A DNA stretch of 33,552 bases from Secundilactobacillus malefermentans DSM 5705 = KCTC 3548 (GTDB lineage: Bacteria > Bacillota > Bacilli > Lactobacillales > Lactobacillaceae), in assembly GCF_001436395.1 (NCBI RefSeq), contig NZ_AZGJ01000010.1, positions 1-33,552 on the forward strand, written 5' to 3'. A program made the position numbers and the translations under genes. Below the pieces are notes generated by a model. The model was given only the letters and a program-made list of their open reading frames with translations. It ran no database searches and was not told where the DNA came from. Below, in pieces: positions 1 through 7,751 of this stretch (its first letter is position 1; every line of letters starts with the position of its first letter).

Positions 1-40
1 CTTGACTTATTACCACAAGGCTAAATTATTGTTCATCATT

Positions 41-71
41 ATTCTAAACCTTAAAGTTCACTTCATAGCAA
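41..71 (-). promoter_or_regulatory. MerR-type promoter/operator for a gene left of the window
   Basis: Read leftward, TTGCTA (66-71) and TAGAAT (41-46) are separated by exactly 19 bp. This is the over-long spacer typical of promoters activated by MerR-family proteins. The spacer contains AAGTGAACTT, one base away from a perfect dyad. It is almost identical to the site upstream of the merR gene at 551-581, so the gene starting beyond the left edge is probably a target of the same regulator. Confidence 0.75.
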
Positions 72-88
72 CCCTTATTACTCACAAC

Positions 89-523
89 TTACTTTTCATC
101 GTTTGATATAAATTTATCAGATTCCCACAACTTTTCCGTGTTATCCGCATCCATATCACCAGCCTTAAACTTGGCAACGTGATCATCGTAGGTCTCAATT
201 TTATACTTCAAGATGTCTCTGGTTCTATTTAATTCATCAAATTTTTTATCTATTTCTTCAAGCTGTTCCTTCAAAAGGTCTTTTTGCGCATTTGAGACAT
301 CATGTTTCGATTGTGCCAATGTGGCAAACTCAATCATCGACTCAACTGACATCCCCGCCTTTTTAAAATTTTTAGCTAGGAAAACCCAATTCAAATCATT
401 GGTTCTAAAATTTCGATAGCCATTTTCATCTCTACCAATGGGTGGAATCACACCGACTCGTTCGTAATACCGAATCGTATCAATTGAAATTCCCATTAAT
501 TCAGATGCCCGCTTACTATTCAT
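89..523 (-). CDS. MerR-family transcriptional regulator
   Basis: A 144-residue protein with an N-terminal winged helix-turn-helix: the ISIDTIRYYERVGVIPP segment (about residues 12-28) is the MerR signature, followed by YRNFRTND and a dimerising coiled coil from about residue 75 to 115 rich in Lys, Glu and Leu. No cluster of cysteines for metal binding is seen, so it belongs with the organic-effector or stress-sensing MerR proteins rather than with the metal sensors. It follows the MFS gene on the same strand but has its own MerR-type promoter (551-581), which implies autoregulation. ATG at 523 is preceded by an AAGGAGATG-type ribosome binding site. The inducing signal cannot be told from sequence. 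Confidence 0.93.
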   Translation of the reverse strand: MNSKRASELMGISIDTIRYYERVGVIPPIGRDENGYRNFRTNDLNWVFLAKNFKKAGMSVESMIEFATLAQSKHDVSNAQKDLLKEQLEEIDKKFDELNRTRDILKYKIETYDDHVAKFKAGDMDADNTEKLWESDKFISNDEK

Positions 524-550
524 TAACTCATCTCCTTACCTTACAACCAC

Positions 551-581
551 ATCATAAACCTTAAAGTTAACTTCATAGCAA
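551..581 (-). promoter_or_regulatory. MerR-type autoregulatory promoter/operator
   Basis: Leftward promoter with -35 TTGCTA (576-581), a 19-bp spacer and -10 TATGAT (551-556). The spacer holds the perfect palindrome AAGTTAACTT (565-574). The start codon of merR lies about 28 bp downstream of the -10 box. The match to the site at 41-71 is near-identical over about 26 bp, which defines the regulator's recognition sequence. Confidence 0.82.
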
Positions 582-625
582 GCAAAGCGTTTCAATTTAT
601 CCAAATTACATCTGTTATTTAACAC

Positions 626-1801
626 CTAAGCCATCGTCGGCTTTTTTTGTTTGATCCGAATCACAATGGCCAAAATTAATGTCAAACCAGCATAAACCGC
701 TGCATTTAGCCAAAATAGATCTCGTAAATTCGTAATATTCAACCAATCTTGAATCAATAGTGACGTATAGGGTGACAGTGATTCTGCCAAATTATAAACG
801 ACCAGAACGATTGAAGTCGCTAATGCGTTACCGGTTCCCCCAATGTTGACGGCATTTAGAACCCATGGGAAGAAGAACCGGGCACCGATTCCAGTGAAGA
901 AACCGCCAAGCATCGTCAACCAGGTTGTGTTTGAAACGGCAATCAAGCTCATCGCGAGGGCCAAAAAGACAAACGCAATGACTAAGATGTAATCCTTCAT
1001 TAATAGGAACACGCGACCAAACAAAATTCCACCGAGCATGGCCCCTAAACTCAAGGATAAAATGACAAAGCTTGCGGAAGTTGCGGTCCCATATCCTGCG
1101 CTAACCATCAGAGTTGGCACTTTAATCCCCATAATCATATGGAAGGTAATCACAACAAAGGTCATCACAAGATAACCAAAGAGGGCTTTTGGCAGCTTCG
1201 CTTTTGAGGCAACTTTTGTTTCCTTAGTCGTAGTTACATCTGCTTTGGGAATGCTTGGCACAAACAAGGTAAATAAAATGAGTGCAGGAATCGTAATCGC
1301 ATATGCCCAAAACGACATGTGCCAATTAATTTGAACTAATTGACCTGCGATAAAGGTGACTAAAACGCCACCCAAGCCTTCAAACGTGCTTTGAAACCCA
1401 AGCGTTTGTGAGCGTTCGGGTCCTTTGAAAAAGTAGCTGATGATGGTAACCAGTAATGAGTTAAACAGGCCGACCCCAAAGCCAAACAGCGCTCGAGACA
1501 CCATCAATAAACTAAAACTATTGATAAAAATGGGTGATAAACCGGCAACTGCCGTCATGATAACCCCAACAATCACGGTTTGTTTTAACCCAATCCGTTT
1601 CGCAATCCAGCTACTCAATAGGACTGCAATCATTAAAAAGAATGACGGAATTGTTGTGAGCAGTTCAATCTGTGCCAACGGAACGTTTGGAAACGCCTTT
1701 GCCAGCACTGGAATATTTGCATTAATTGCGGGTGCTGAAGCGGTGATAACTGAAACTAGTAAAATGGATAGTTTCATTAACGTGTGATTTTTATTTTGCA
1801 T
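626..1801 (-). CDS. MFS transporter
   Basis: About 391 residues with 12 predicted hydrophobic segments and the MFS_1 layout, including a loop 2-3 region (SSWIAKRIGLKQT) that corresponds to the conserved MFS motif A. ATG at 1801 is chosen because GGAGAG lies about 9 bp upstream; the longer TTG start at 1822 would overlap the flavodoxin stop codon and has no such site. It is the last gene of the tetR-flavodoxin-MFS run, 14 bp after the flavodoxin gene, so the two are probably co-transcribed and co-repressed by the TetR protein. Substrate unknown; efflux of a small organic molecule is a reasonable guess for a TetR-controlled MFS protein. Confidence 0.88.
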   Translation of the reverse strand: MQNKNHTLMKLSILLVSVITASAPAINANIPVLAKAFPNVPLAQIELLTTIPSFFLMIAVLLSSWIAKRIGLKQTVIVGVIMTAVAGLSPIFINSFSLLMVSRALFGFGVGLFNSLLVTIISYFFKGPERSQTLGFQSTFEGLGGVLVTFIAGQLVQINWHMSFWAYAITIPALILFTLFVPSIPKADVTTTKETKVASKAKLPKALFGYLVMTFVVITFHMIMGIKVPTLMVSAGYGTATSASFVILSLSLGAMLGGILFGRVFLLMKDYILVIAFVFLALAMSLIAVSNTTWLTMLGGFFTGIGARFFFPWVLNAVNIGGTGNALATSIVLVVYNLAESLSPYTSLLIQDWLNITNLRDLFWLNAAVYAGLTLILAIVIRIKQKKPTMA

Positions 1802-1814
1802 GTTATTTCTCTCC

Positions 1815-2396
1815 TTAATCAATTGGTAGTCTGAGTAACCAGTTCTTAAACTGGTCTCGCGTACTCTCTAATTTCGTATCATGAATGGTGTAGCCGGGTA
1901 AAATCTTTGCGGATTTTGGTAGTAAGGCCTGCAAGACCATTTGCGTATCACCATTCCCGTAACCTGCATTTGTTGAAAACGACGTGACCGTTTTGCCGGC
2001 CAACTGATCTCCAACTGTTTCCAAAAATTGACGCATGGGGTTCGCAATGGTCATCGCCCAAATTGGGTGTCCCAGCAGGATATTGTCATACTTAGAAAAA
2101 TCTGGCAGGTTCTTCGTGATGATTGCCGGCCATTCCTCCGGTTCACGTTCCGCCGTTGCCCGCTCCACTGAAGCTCGGTAGTTTGCTGGATACGGGCTCT
2201 CAACAACCAGTTCCACCATGTCTGCCGTTAACGTTTCTTGAGCAAAAGTTGCTTGGGCTTCCGTATTACCACTTCGCGAAAAGTAAACAATCAACGTCCT
2301 CGTGTCATTGGTTAAAATTTGCATTGGCTTATTCTTCGCATTCGTATCAGCACCATCTGAAACGGCGCCGCAACCCTTAGGTAAGTTTGTCATCAT
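1815..2396 (-). CDS. flavodoxin family protein
   Basis: About 193 residues. The phosphate-binding loop of flavodoxins is visible as YFSRSGNTE, followed by the NILLGHPIWAMTIANPMRQFLE and TVTSFSTNAGYGNGD segments that form the other FMN loops. It matches the long-chain Flavodoxin_4-type oxidoreductases common in lactobacilli, which probably carry electrons or reduce quinones in the cytosol. ATG-ATG at 2396 follows AGAAGGAGAG; a further start at the PMQILT methionine would remove an unconserved-looking N-terminal extension. A TetR operator (2418-2432) lies just upstream. It differs from the second, broken flavodoxin at 19953-20437. Confidence 0.87.
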   Translation of the reverse strand: MMTNLPKGCGAVSDGADTNAKNKPMQILTNDTRTLIVYFSRSGNTEAQATFAQETLTADMVELVVESPYPANYRASVERATAEREPEEWPAIITKNLPDFSKYDNILLGHPIWAMTIANPMRQFLETVGDQLAGKTVTSFSTNAGYGNGDTQMVLQALLPKSAKILPGYTIHDTKLESTRDQFKNWLLRLPID

Positions 2397-2417
2397 CAAT
2401 TCTCTCCTTCTATAATA

Positions 2418-2432
2418 ATGACCATTAGTCAT
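2418..2432. promoter_or_regulatory. TetR operator upstream of flavodoxin-MFS
   Basis: ATGACCATTAGTCAT, an imperfect palindrome (ATGACnATTnGTCAT arms), located 22 bp upstream of the flavodoxin start. The same 15-mer, in the opposite orientation, occurs at 3111-3125 upstream of tetR itself. Two exact copies of a 15-bp dyad flanking a tetR gene are strong evidence for its operator. Confidence 0.8.
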
Positions 2433-2469
2433 ATTTACTGTTTAAGTTAACCACCATTTCTGGTGGCTG

Positions 2470-3063
2470 TTAGTTTGTTTGAATGAGGTAATCGCGTAAT
2501 AGCGATGGTAACTGTAAATCGCAAAATCGTTTGACGGTGGTCACTGGATTAACGGTTTCAGGCGAAATACACCAAGTTAATAAAATGCCGTACATTTCGG
2601 TTAGCATCAATTGCGCAATTTGGTGAACGGGCGTCGTGATTTTTAATTTACCCGCATCAATGAGTTTCATCAAAATTCGTTCAAACGACTGAACATCGAA
2701 CTTCCATTTATTACGATTGGCCGATGAGGCACTGACGTAGCTGATCCACTGGCGGGCAAGTTCGATTTTGGAATTCTCAATCACCGTCATGTAATCAACC
2801 AAATAATTTTTGATTACATCAAATGCATCCCCAGAAACCGCCTCATTGTCGTCAATTACATTAGCAAAATGTTCCTTGCTGAGTTCAAAAATGAGATCCT
2901 CTTTTCGCTCAAAGTAATTATAAAACGTGCCTTTGGCGATTCCCGCCGTTTTGACAATTTCATCAACTGAAATATTTTCATAACCGCGTTGCACAATGAG
3001 CTGGTCTGCAGTATCTAATAATTTTTTTCTGGTTGCAATGGCGTTATCTTCTCTCTTGCCCAC
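2470..3063 (-). CDS. TetR/AcrR-family transcriptional regulator
   Basis: About 197 residues. The N-terminal TetR helix-turn-helix is clear: ATRKKLLDTADQLI, then ISVDEIVKTAGIAKGTFYNYF ending in the recognition helix and ERKEDLIFEL. The C-terminal ligand domain is diverse and gives no effector. GTG at 3063 (VGKREDN) is preferred, since GAGGTGA lies about 6 bp upstream; the in-frame TTG at 3111 falls in the operator and has no ribosome binding site. It heads the leftward tetR-flavodoxin-MFS run. Identical operators upstream of tetR and of the flavodoxin gene indicate that it represses both itself and the two downstream genes. Confidence 0.9.
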   Translation of the reverse strand: MGKREDNAIATRKKLLDTADQLIVQRGYENISVDEIVKTAGIAKGTFYNYFERKEDLIFELSKEHFANVIDDNEAVSGDAFDVIKNYLVDYMTVIENSKIELARQWISYVSASSANRNKWKFDVQSFERILMKLIDAGKLKITTPVHQIAQLMLTEMYGILLTWCISPETVNPVTTVKRFCDLQLPSLLRDYLIQTN

Positions 3064-3082
3064 TTCTATCACCTCGAAAAAT

Positions 3083-3125
3083 AGTATACAACGTTTTAAT
3101 TTAAAAAACAATGACTAATGGTCAT
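3083..3125 (-). promoter_or_regulatory. tetR promoter and operator
   Basis: Leftward -10 TATACT (3083-3088) and -35 TTGTTT (3106-3111) with a 17-bp spacer. The 15-bp palindrome ATGACTAATGGTCAT (3111-3125) abuts and overlaps the -35 box, so bound repressor would block polymerase. The same 15-mer is found at 2418-2432. Confidence 0.75.
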
Positions 3126-3131
3126 TTATTT

Positions 3132-3683
3132 TTATAAATCTGGAATGAGCTTCCGATACAGCTTCAATATGGCCGCTTTTGATAAGGGTTCAGGTGCCTG
3201 AACGACCTGTTGCGCAAATTGGAGAATGGTCGCACCTAAGAAGGTTGCCACAAAGGTTCTATTGGGCTCCGGATAATCTCGCAAAATTAAGATTCGTAGT
3301 GCAGCACCTGAAATGACCGGTTCAATTCGAGGACGGCTTTGACTCCAATTCATTAATCGAATCAGATCGAAATTGGCATCAATTATGTTTACCAGTTCTT
3401 GGCTCCCGGTCTCAAAGTCCAGAAAGGTTAATTGATCCACCCGCGCTTCGAGTTCCGAAATCACAATGATAAACTGAACCGTCAATATATCGCGTAGATC
3501 TTGATGATGACGGTAAAAAGTCGCTCGAGAAACGTTGGCTTGTTCGCATGATGCTTTGACCGTTATCTTATTAAAATCTATGTTTCTTCCATAATAATGT
3601 CGCAAGGCTTGATAGAGCTTTTGCTGACTCTTTTTAGATCTAGCATCGATTGCCATAGGATTACTAAGTGGAATACTTGCCAT
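3132..3683 (-). CDS. TetR/AcrR-family transcriptional regulator (second)
   Basis: About 183 residues. The helix-turn-helix region is ARSKKSQQKLYQALRHYY, then FNKITVKASCEQANVSRATFYRHHQDL, typical of TetR proteins of the TetR_C-type subfamily found in lactobacilli. The start is uncertain: ATG at 3683 (MASIPL) or 3656 (MAIDAR) is likelier than the longest frame from 3722, which begins inside the inverted repeat at 3694-3723. The gene is divergent from the decarboxylase-like gene at 3788, and the intergenic dyad probably is its operator. It therefore is the likely local regulator of the amidohydrolase-DUF2316 pair rather than of the flavodoxin-MFS pair. Confidence 0.85.
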   Translation of the reverse strand: MASIPLSNPMAIDARSKKSQQKLYQALRHYYGRNIDFNKITVKASCEQANVSRATFYRHHQDLRDILTVQFIIVISELEARVDQLTFLDFETGSQELVNIIDANFDLIRLMNWSQSRPRIEPVISGAALRILILRDYPEPNRTFVATFLGATILQFAQQVVQAPEPLSKAAILKLYRKLIPDL

Positions 3684-3693
3684 TTTAATTTGG

Positions 3694-3723
3694 TATGATA
3701 CATTGTGCCTAATATGTATCATA
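3694..3723. promoter_or_regulatory. inverted repeat, candidate TetR operator
   Basis: Perfect 10-bp arms TATGATACAT (3694-3703) and ATGTATCATA (3714-3723) are separated by 10 bp. The dyad lies between the divergent tetR-like gene and the amidohydrolase gene, about 30 bp upstream of a rightward TACAAT box (3753-3758). Its arms and spacing are unlike the other TetR operator in this window, which fits a second regulator with its own site. Confidence 0.65.
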
Positions 3724-3787
3724 AACTCCTTTTTTTCTTAGTATAGCACCCTTACAATACATAATGAATCGGAAAGGACTGTTCACC

Positions 3788-4801
3788 TTGAAAACCATTA
3801 CCGTGGAAGAACATTTTGAATCACAGCTGGTGACCGACCTTATGACTAAGGTAACCGGAAAGCCTACCGTTCCGTCATTAAGCGAAGATATGCTCACCTA
3901 TATGCGGACAACGTTGCCAACGTCAGCCATTATGCAGGATGTCACCAAAAATCGACTAAACTTTATGGATCAGAATGACATTGATATGCAGATTCTGTCC
4001 TACGGCAACTCGCAACCCCAAAATATGGATCCAAAATTTTCAATCGATATTTGTCGGGTCGCTAATAATGAACTTGCCAAAATTGTAAATGAGAATCCTG
4101 ACCGGTTTGGTGGTCTAGCCGTCTTGCCTGTCGGAGATCCCCAAGCCGCAGCCACTGAATTAAAACGAGTTGTCGAGGACCTCGGACTGAATGGCGTGCT
4201 CTTCAAGGGAAATTATGGTGGAAAATATTTCGACGACCCCTTCTTTCTCCCAATCTTTCAAATGGCAAGTGACCTGGACGTTCCTGTTTACTTTCATCCC
4301 TCGTTTATTCCAAACGACATTGCCCAACATTATTATGCCAACGATAACTGGTCAGATGTTGTGACCGGAATTCTCTCCTCTGCTGGTTTTGGCTGGCACA
4401 TGGACGTTGGTATTCAAGTGATGCGTATGGTTATTTCTGGTATTTTCGATAAGTTACCCAATTTGAAACTCGTTTCTGGTCACTGGGGCGAATTAATTCC
4501 AATGTTCCTTGAACGATTAGATGACGAACTTACGCCATACGCTGGATTGAAGCACCCCTTTAGCACCTACTACCGCAATAACGTTTACGTGACGCCAAGT
4601 GGCATTTTGGCAGAGCCCCAATTACGGTTTATCCTGGATGAAATGGGTGCGGATCATCTTTTATATTCGATCGATTACCCCTACAAAACACCAGAAAACA
4701 GCGGAACATTTTTGGAGACGGCTCGTTTAACTGATGAGCAACGGGAGAAAATTTTCCATAAAAACGCAGAGACCATTTTTCATTTGAAAGGAGAAAAATA
4801 A
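3788..4801 (+). CDS. amidohydrolase-family (de)carboxylase, gamma-resorcylate decarboxylase-like
   Basis: About 338 residues of the Amidohydrolase_2 / ACMSD family. Near the N-terminus it has TVEEHF instead of the HxH of true amidohydrolases, the E-x-H form known from gamma-resorcylate (2,6-dihydroxybenzoate) decarboxylases. Further expected metal or catalytic residues are present: H170 in FHPSF, H232 in SGHWGE and D296 in SIDYPY. A TIM-barrel, metal-dependent, non-oxidative decarboxylase of an aromatic acid is the best guess; the exact substrate is inference. TTG at 3788 is chosen since AAAGGA precedes it by 9 bp, while ATG at 3764 would be nearly leaderless after the TACAAT box. The DUF2316 gene starts one base after the stop codon. 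Confidence 0.85.
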   Translation: MKTITVEEHFESQLVTDLMTKVTGKPTVPSLSEDMLTYMRTTLPTSAIMQDVTKNRLNFMDQNDIDMQILSYGNSQPQNMDPKFSIDICRVANNELAKIVNENPDRFGGLAVLPVGDPQAAATELKRVVEDLGLNGVLFKGNYGGKYFDDPFFLPIFQMASDLDVPVYFHPSFIPNDIAQHYYANDNWSDVVTGILSSAGFGWHMDVGIQVMRMVISGIFDKLPNLKLVSGHWGELIPMFLERLDDELTPYAGLKHPFSTYYRNNVYVTPSGILAEPQLRFILDEMGADHLLYSIDYPYKTPENSGTFLETARLTDEQREKIFHKNAETIFHLKGEK

Positions 4802-4802
4802 T

Positions 4803-5114
4803 ATGACCTTAAATCCTAAACAATTAGACATGACCCGGCACGAGCTGCAACAAAATTTTGAGCTTAGTGGCTTGACGAAAAAGCAGGTCGCAACTGACCT
4901 CAATATTAGTGAAATCAAATTAGACCACCTATTTAACCTCAATCAACAATCCCTGGATGACCCTTGGATTTTGCGCAATTACCTCATTGAAAAGGTGCAG
5001 GAGGCTGGCAAGGAGCCCGTCCCATTCTCAGCAATGGGTGGTGATTGGCACCGGCACTGGTTCCTGAATAGTGAGGCGATAGATGCGCGCCAAATGACGC
5101 CGGGAGATAATTAA
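4803..5114 (+). CDS. DUF2316 family small HTH-like protein
   Basis: 103 residues. The middle (LTKKQVATDLNISEIKLDHLF) looks like a helix-turn-helix of the Cro/DUF2316 type, followed by DDPWILRNYLIEKV and a conserved-looking C-terminal FSAMGGDWHRHWFLNSEAID. Family assignment is from recognition of this arrangement; its function is unknown. It has AAAGGAG just upstream of its ATG and starts directly after the decarboxylase-like gene, so the two are translated from one message. A regulatory or chaperone-like role for the enzyme is only a guess. The strong hairpin at 5132-5173 ends the unit. Confidence 0.75.
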   Translation: MTLNPKQLDMTRHELQQNFELSGLTKKQVATDLNISEIKLDHLFNLNQQSLDDPWILRNYLIEKVQEAGKEPVPFSAMGGDWHRHWFLNSEAIDARQMTPGDN

Positions 5115-5131
5115 AGAAGGTGCGATAAGCT

Positions 5132-5173
5132 AAAGAGGAGAAGACAAAACGTTAGTTTTGTCTTCTCCTCTTT
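5132..5173. terminator. bidirectional terminator
   Basis: A perfect 19-bp stem (arms 5132-5150 and 5155-5173) with loop GTTA, flanked by A-rich and T-rich sequence. It lies between the convergent DUF2316 gene (+) and VOC gene (-), and serves both. Confidence 0.9.
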
Positions 5174-5180
5174 CTATTTA

Positions 5181-5615
5181 CTATTCAATCACTAACATAT
5201 CATGTTCATCAAATTGCCAATCCTTGGAATAGGCCACTTCCCAATAATAGCCATTAGGATCTTGGAAGTAACCGCTATAGCCACCCCAGTCGCCCCAAAC
5301 CGGTTGTTTGACGATCACTGCGCCATTTTGCTGGGCATTTTCAAAAACAGTATCGACCTCTTCCTTCGATTTCGCATTGTAGGCGTGCGTCACGCCATTA
5401 AAGGTTGTGGGCATTGGATTGTCCTCAGCCTTAATGCCGATATCCTTCAATAGTTCATCATACGGAAACAGTTCTAATTTAGTACCCGTGTTATTGAAAA
5501 AGACGATGGTATCAGCCATTTTATCGTTCGGTTCGTCAAACCCGATTGCTTTGTAAAATTTGCGTGAGGCTGCGAGATCATTGACGCCAAGACAGATTAG
5601 ATGAATGGTATTCAT
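5181..5615 (-). CDS. VOC (glyoxalase/bleomycin-resistance/dioxygenase) family protein
   Basis: 144 residues with the two beta-alpha-beta-beta-beta modules of the vicinal-oxygen-chelate fold: HLICLGVNDLAASRKFYKAIGF opens the first, and VWGDWGGYSGYFQDPNGYYWEVAYS closes the second. The DPNGYYWEVA motif carries the usual metal-binding glutamate. It could be a lyase, a dioxygenase-like protein or a binding protein for a drug or stress metabolite; the sequence does not decide. AGGAGATG lies just upstream of the ATG. Single-gene unit between two terminators. Confidence 0.88.
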   Translation of the reverse strand: MNTIHLICLGVNDLAASRKFYKAIGFDEPNDKMADTIVFFNNTGTKLELFPYDELLKDIGIKAEDNPMPTTFNGVTHAYNAKSKEEVDTVFENAQQNGAVIVKQPVWGDWGGYSGYFQDPNGYYWEVAYSKDWQFDEHDMLVIE

Positions 5616-5651
5616 GGAATCATCTCCTATTTTTGCTTAAATTATAGCACG

Positions 5652-5682
5652 AAAAAAGGCTTGGCCACTTATGGCAAGCCTT
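5652..5682 (-). terminator. mntH terminator
   Basis: Read leftward, the stem AAGGCTTGCCA pairs with TGGCCAAGCCTT (one bulge) and is followed by TTTTTT. It lies 16 bp after the mntH stop. Confidence 0.85.
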
Positions 5683-5697
5683 CATTATTATTCTTAA

Positions 5698-7068
5698 TTA
5701 GCTGAATACACCAACCGTTTGCAAGATTAGGTAAACATTTAAAGCAATCAAAACGATAGTTGATGTCCAGGCGCTGTACTTAACCCAGGCGTGATTCTTG
5801 AACTCGCCCATGAGCTTCTTGCTACTGGTGAAGATAACCAGTGGCACCACTGCGAATGGTAGTGCAATACTCAAGAAGACCTGTGAGAATGTCAGTAAGT
5901 TTTCAATCTTTGCTTCGTCACCGTGGTAATAAATGGCAAATGCAAGCACTGGTGTTACTGAAATCAATCGAGTGAGTAATCGTTGTGCCCAAAGTGGCAT
6001 CTTCAATCGAATGAAACCTTCCATAATAATTTGTCCTGAAAGGGTTCCAGTAATCGTTGAACTTTGACCTGATGATAACAGGGCAACGGCGAACAACATA
6101 CTGAGCATTGGACTGGCAATGGCACCTACGATTTGGTGATTACTTAGAGCGTTGAATAAATCAACGAAACGACCAAGTGAACTGTCAGTACCGAAGAACA
6201 ATGCAGCTCCCAAGATTAAGAGCAAACTGTTCACGATAAATGCGATGAACAATTGGATATTTGAGTCAATTGTTGAGAACTTAACGGCCTTTGCAACGCC
6301 TTCGCGGTCGCTACGGTCAATCTTCCGTGTTTGAGAAACGGATGATCCAAGGTATAAGTTATGAGGCATAACCGTTGCACCAATGATACCAAGTGAAAGG
6401 TACAACATTGAGTGGTTCGTAATAATCTTATCTGAAGGAATGTAACCGTTCATGATACCGCTGATACTTGGGTTAGAAAGTAAAACTTCGTAAGCGAACA
6501 CAAGGAGGATAACCCCAACCAGCGTTGCCACGATTGCTTCAATTTTCCGGAAACCAAGCTTCATTAATAATAGCAAAATCAATACGTCAGCAGTTGTAAT
6601 CACAATACCGACAATCAGTGGAATATTGAATAACAACTTGATAGCAATCGCTGAACCGATAATTTCAGCAACATCCGTCGCCATAATTGCTAATTCAGTG
6701 ATAACCCATAGGAAAATTCCCATTCCCTTTGATGTATGTTCACGGGTTAGTTGAGCTAAATCTTTTCCCGTTACGATTCCAAGCTTTGAAGACATTGCTT
6801 GTAGCAACATCGCAATCAAACTGGAAATCAAGATGACGGCTAATAAACTGTACTTGTACTGAGCGCCACCAGCAATTGATGTAATCCAGTTACCTGGGTC
6901 CATGTACCCCACGGCAATCAAAACACCTGGTCCTGTATATGCAGCTAACGTGCGCCAGAAACCGGCACCCTTTGGTACTTCAATACTTCCATTAACTTCA
7001 TCCAGACTCTTGCTTCCTGCTGGATCAATATCTAAATTCGTTTCTTCATTAACACTTGTTACTTTCAT
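5698..7068 (-). CDS. mntH: Nramp-family Mn(II)/divalent metal-proton symporter
   Basis: 456 residues, about 11 membrane segments. Both hallmark metal-site motifs are visible: DPGN in the first transmembrane helix ([16 protein letters not shown]) and [10 protein letters not shown] in the sixth. The length is typical of lactobacillar MntH. It imports manganese with protons across the cytoplasmic membrane, of special value to lactic acid bacteria that use Mn(II) against oxidative stress. AAAGAGGG precedes the ATG. The gene has a leader of about 190 nt, with a promoter and a candidate metalloregulator dyad at 7265-7293, and its own terminator at 5652-5682. Confidence 0.95.
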   Translation of the reverse strand: MKVTSVNEETNLDIDPAGSKSLDEVNGSIEVPKGAGFWRTLAAYTGPGVLIAVGYMDPGNWITSIAGGAQYKYSLLAVILISSLIAMLLQAMSSKLGIVTGKDLAQLTREHTSKGMGIFLWVITELAIMATDVAEIIGSAIAIKLLFNIPLIVGIVITTADVLILLLLMKLGFRKIEAIVATLVGVILLVFAYEVLLSNPSISGIMNGYIPSDKIITNHSMLYLSLGIIGATVMPHNLYLGSSVSQTRKIDRSDREGVAKAVKFSTIDSNIQLFIAFIVNSLLLILGAALFFGTDSSLGRFVDLFNALSNHQIVGAIASPMLSMLFAVALLSSGQSSTITGTLSGQIIMEGFIRLKMPLWAQRLLTRLISVTPVLAFAIYYHGDEAKIENLLTFSQVFLSIALPFAVVPLVIFTSSKKLMGEFKNHAWVKYSAWTSTIVLIALNVYLILQTVGVFS

Positions 7069-7264
7069 TGTGTTCCCTCTTTTCTATTAGCTTAGAAATT
7101 CAGGTGATCTTCAAATTGATTAAATTGACAGATCTTGATTTATAGAAGTTTAAACGCAGCTAGTTTCTCTGAACTAAATATTTTTAAACAACCATCAATC
7201 GCCATCATTTTTTACAATCCAAAACCTCCTCAAAATTATAAGACGTTACTTTTTCGTCCTTACA

Positions 7265-7293
7265 TACTATAGCACCTTTATTTGCTAAGTCAA
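7265..7293 (-). promoter_or_regulatory. mntH promoter with candidate MntR-like dyad
   Basis: Leftward -35 TTGACT (7288-7293) and -10 ATAGTA (7265-7270) with a 17-bp spacer. The spacer holds TAGCA and TGCTA arms separated by 8 bp (7270-7287). Position between the promoter boxes suits a metal-dependent repressor such as MntR, but the dyad does not match the Bacillus MntR consensus, so the regulator is inferred. Confidence 0.6.
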
Positions 7294-7398
7294 CAGTAAT
7301 CTGGAATTTAATTGTGCCCGTTGAGTATAAAGTTTGGACAGCCTAACTTTATGATAAAAAAGCCAGTCCAACTTGAAGTGGTCTCCCAGATTGAGCAG

Positions 7399-7620
7399 AT
7401 TAAATTCAATTTTCACCCTTTTCTCGATTTACAATGGCATAAATCCTACTTCAAATTCGATTTTTGTCGTTTTCTCAATTTACAACGGCGTACATCTCAC
7501 TTCAAATTCAATTTTCGCCTTTTTCTCGATTTACAATGGCGTACATCTCACTTCAAATTCGATTTTTGCCGTTTTCTCGATTTACAATCAATTATATCCC
7601 GATTCAAATTCAATTTTACA
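7399..7620. repeat. 51-bp tandem repeat, about 4.3 copies
   Basis: The unit begins with TTCAAATTC at 7450, 7501, 7552 and 7603 and with ATTAAATTC at 7399, always 51 bp apart. Since 51 is a multiple of three, several frames stay open and give spurious repetitive peptides. The array fills the gap between the mntH promoter and the oppA terminator. The remaining sequence of 7311-7398 shows AAAAAAGCCAGTCCA (7346-7360), which resembles the terminator sequence after the array. Confidence 0.9.
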
Positions 7621-7621
7621 T

Positions 7622-7648
7622 AAAAAAACCAGTCCACTTCTGGACCGG
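7622..7648 (-). terminator. oppA terminator
   Basis: Leftward, CCGGTCCA and TGGACTGG (one mismatch) enclose the loop GAAG and are followed by seven T residues. It lies about 105 bp after the oppA stop codon. Confidence 0.75.
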
Positions 7649-7751
7649 TTCTCCGCTTGGTTGATTCATTATGTGTTTTGTACGAGTTGTTGCTATGTTT
7701 GGAAGAAAATAGTAATCCTAAATTTTCCGTCATCACCTCCAGATATGTGGG

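Noticed and set aside
625-644. Hairpin AAGCC/GGCTT followed by T residues as a terminator
   Set aside because: The T-run is on the plus strand only, and the hairpin lies in the last codons of the leftward MFS gene, so it cannot end that transcript.
3709-3897. 62-residue minus-strand frame across the tetR-decarboxylase gap
   Set aside because: Overlaps the start of the decarboxylase-like gene and the inverted repeat; no family features.
7312-7623. Repetitive coding gene in the 51-bp array
   Set aside because: No ribosome binding site and several frames open at once because the period is a multiple of three; codon use is not gene-like.
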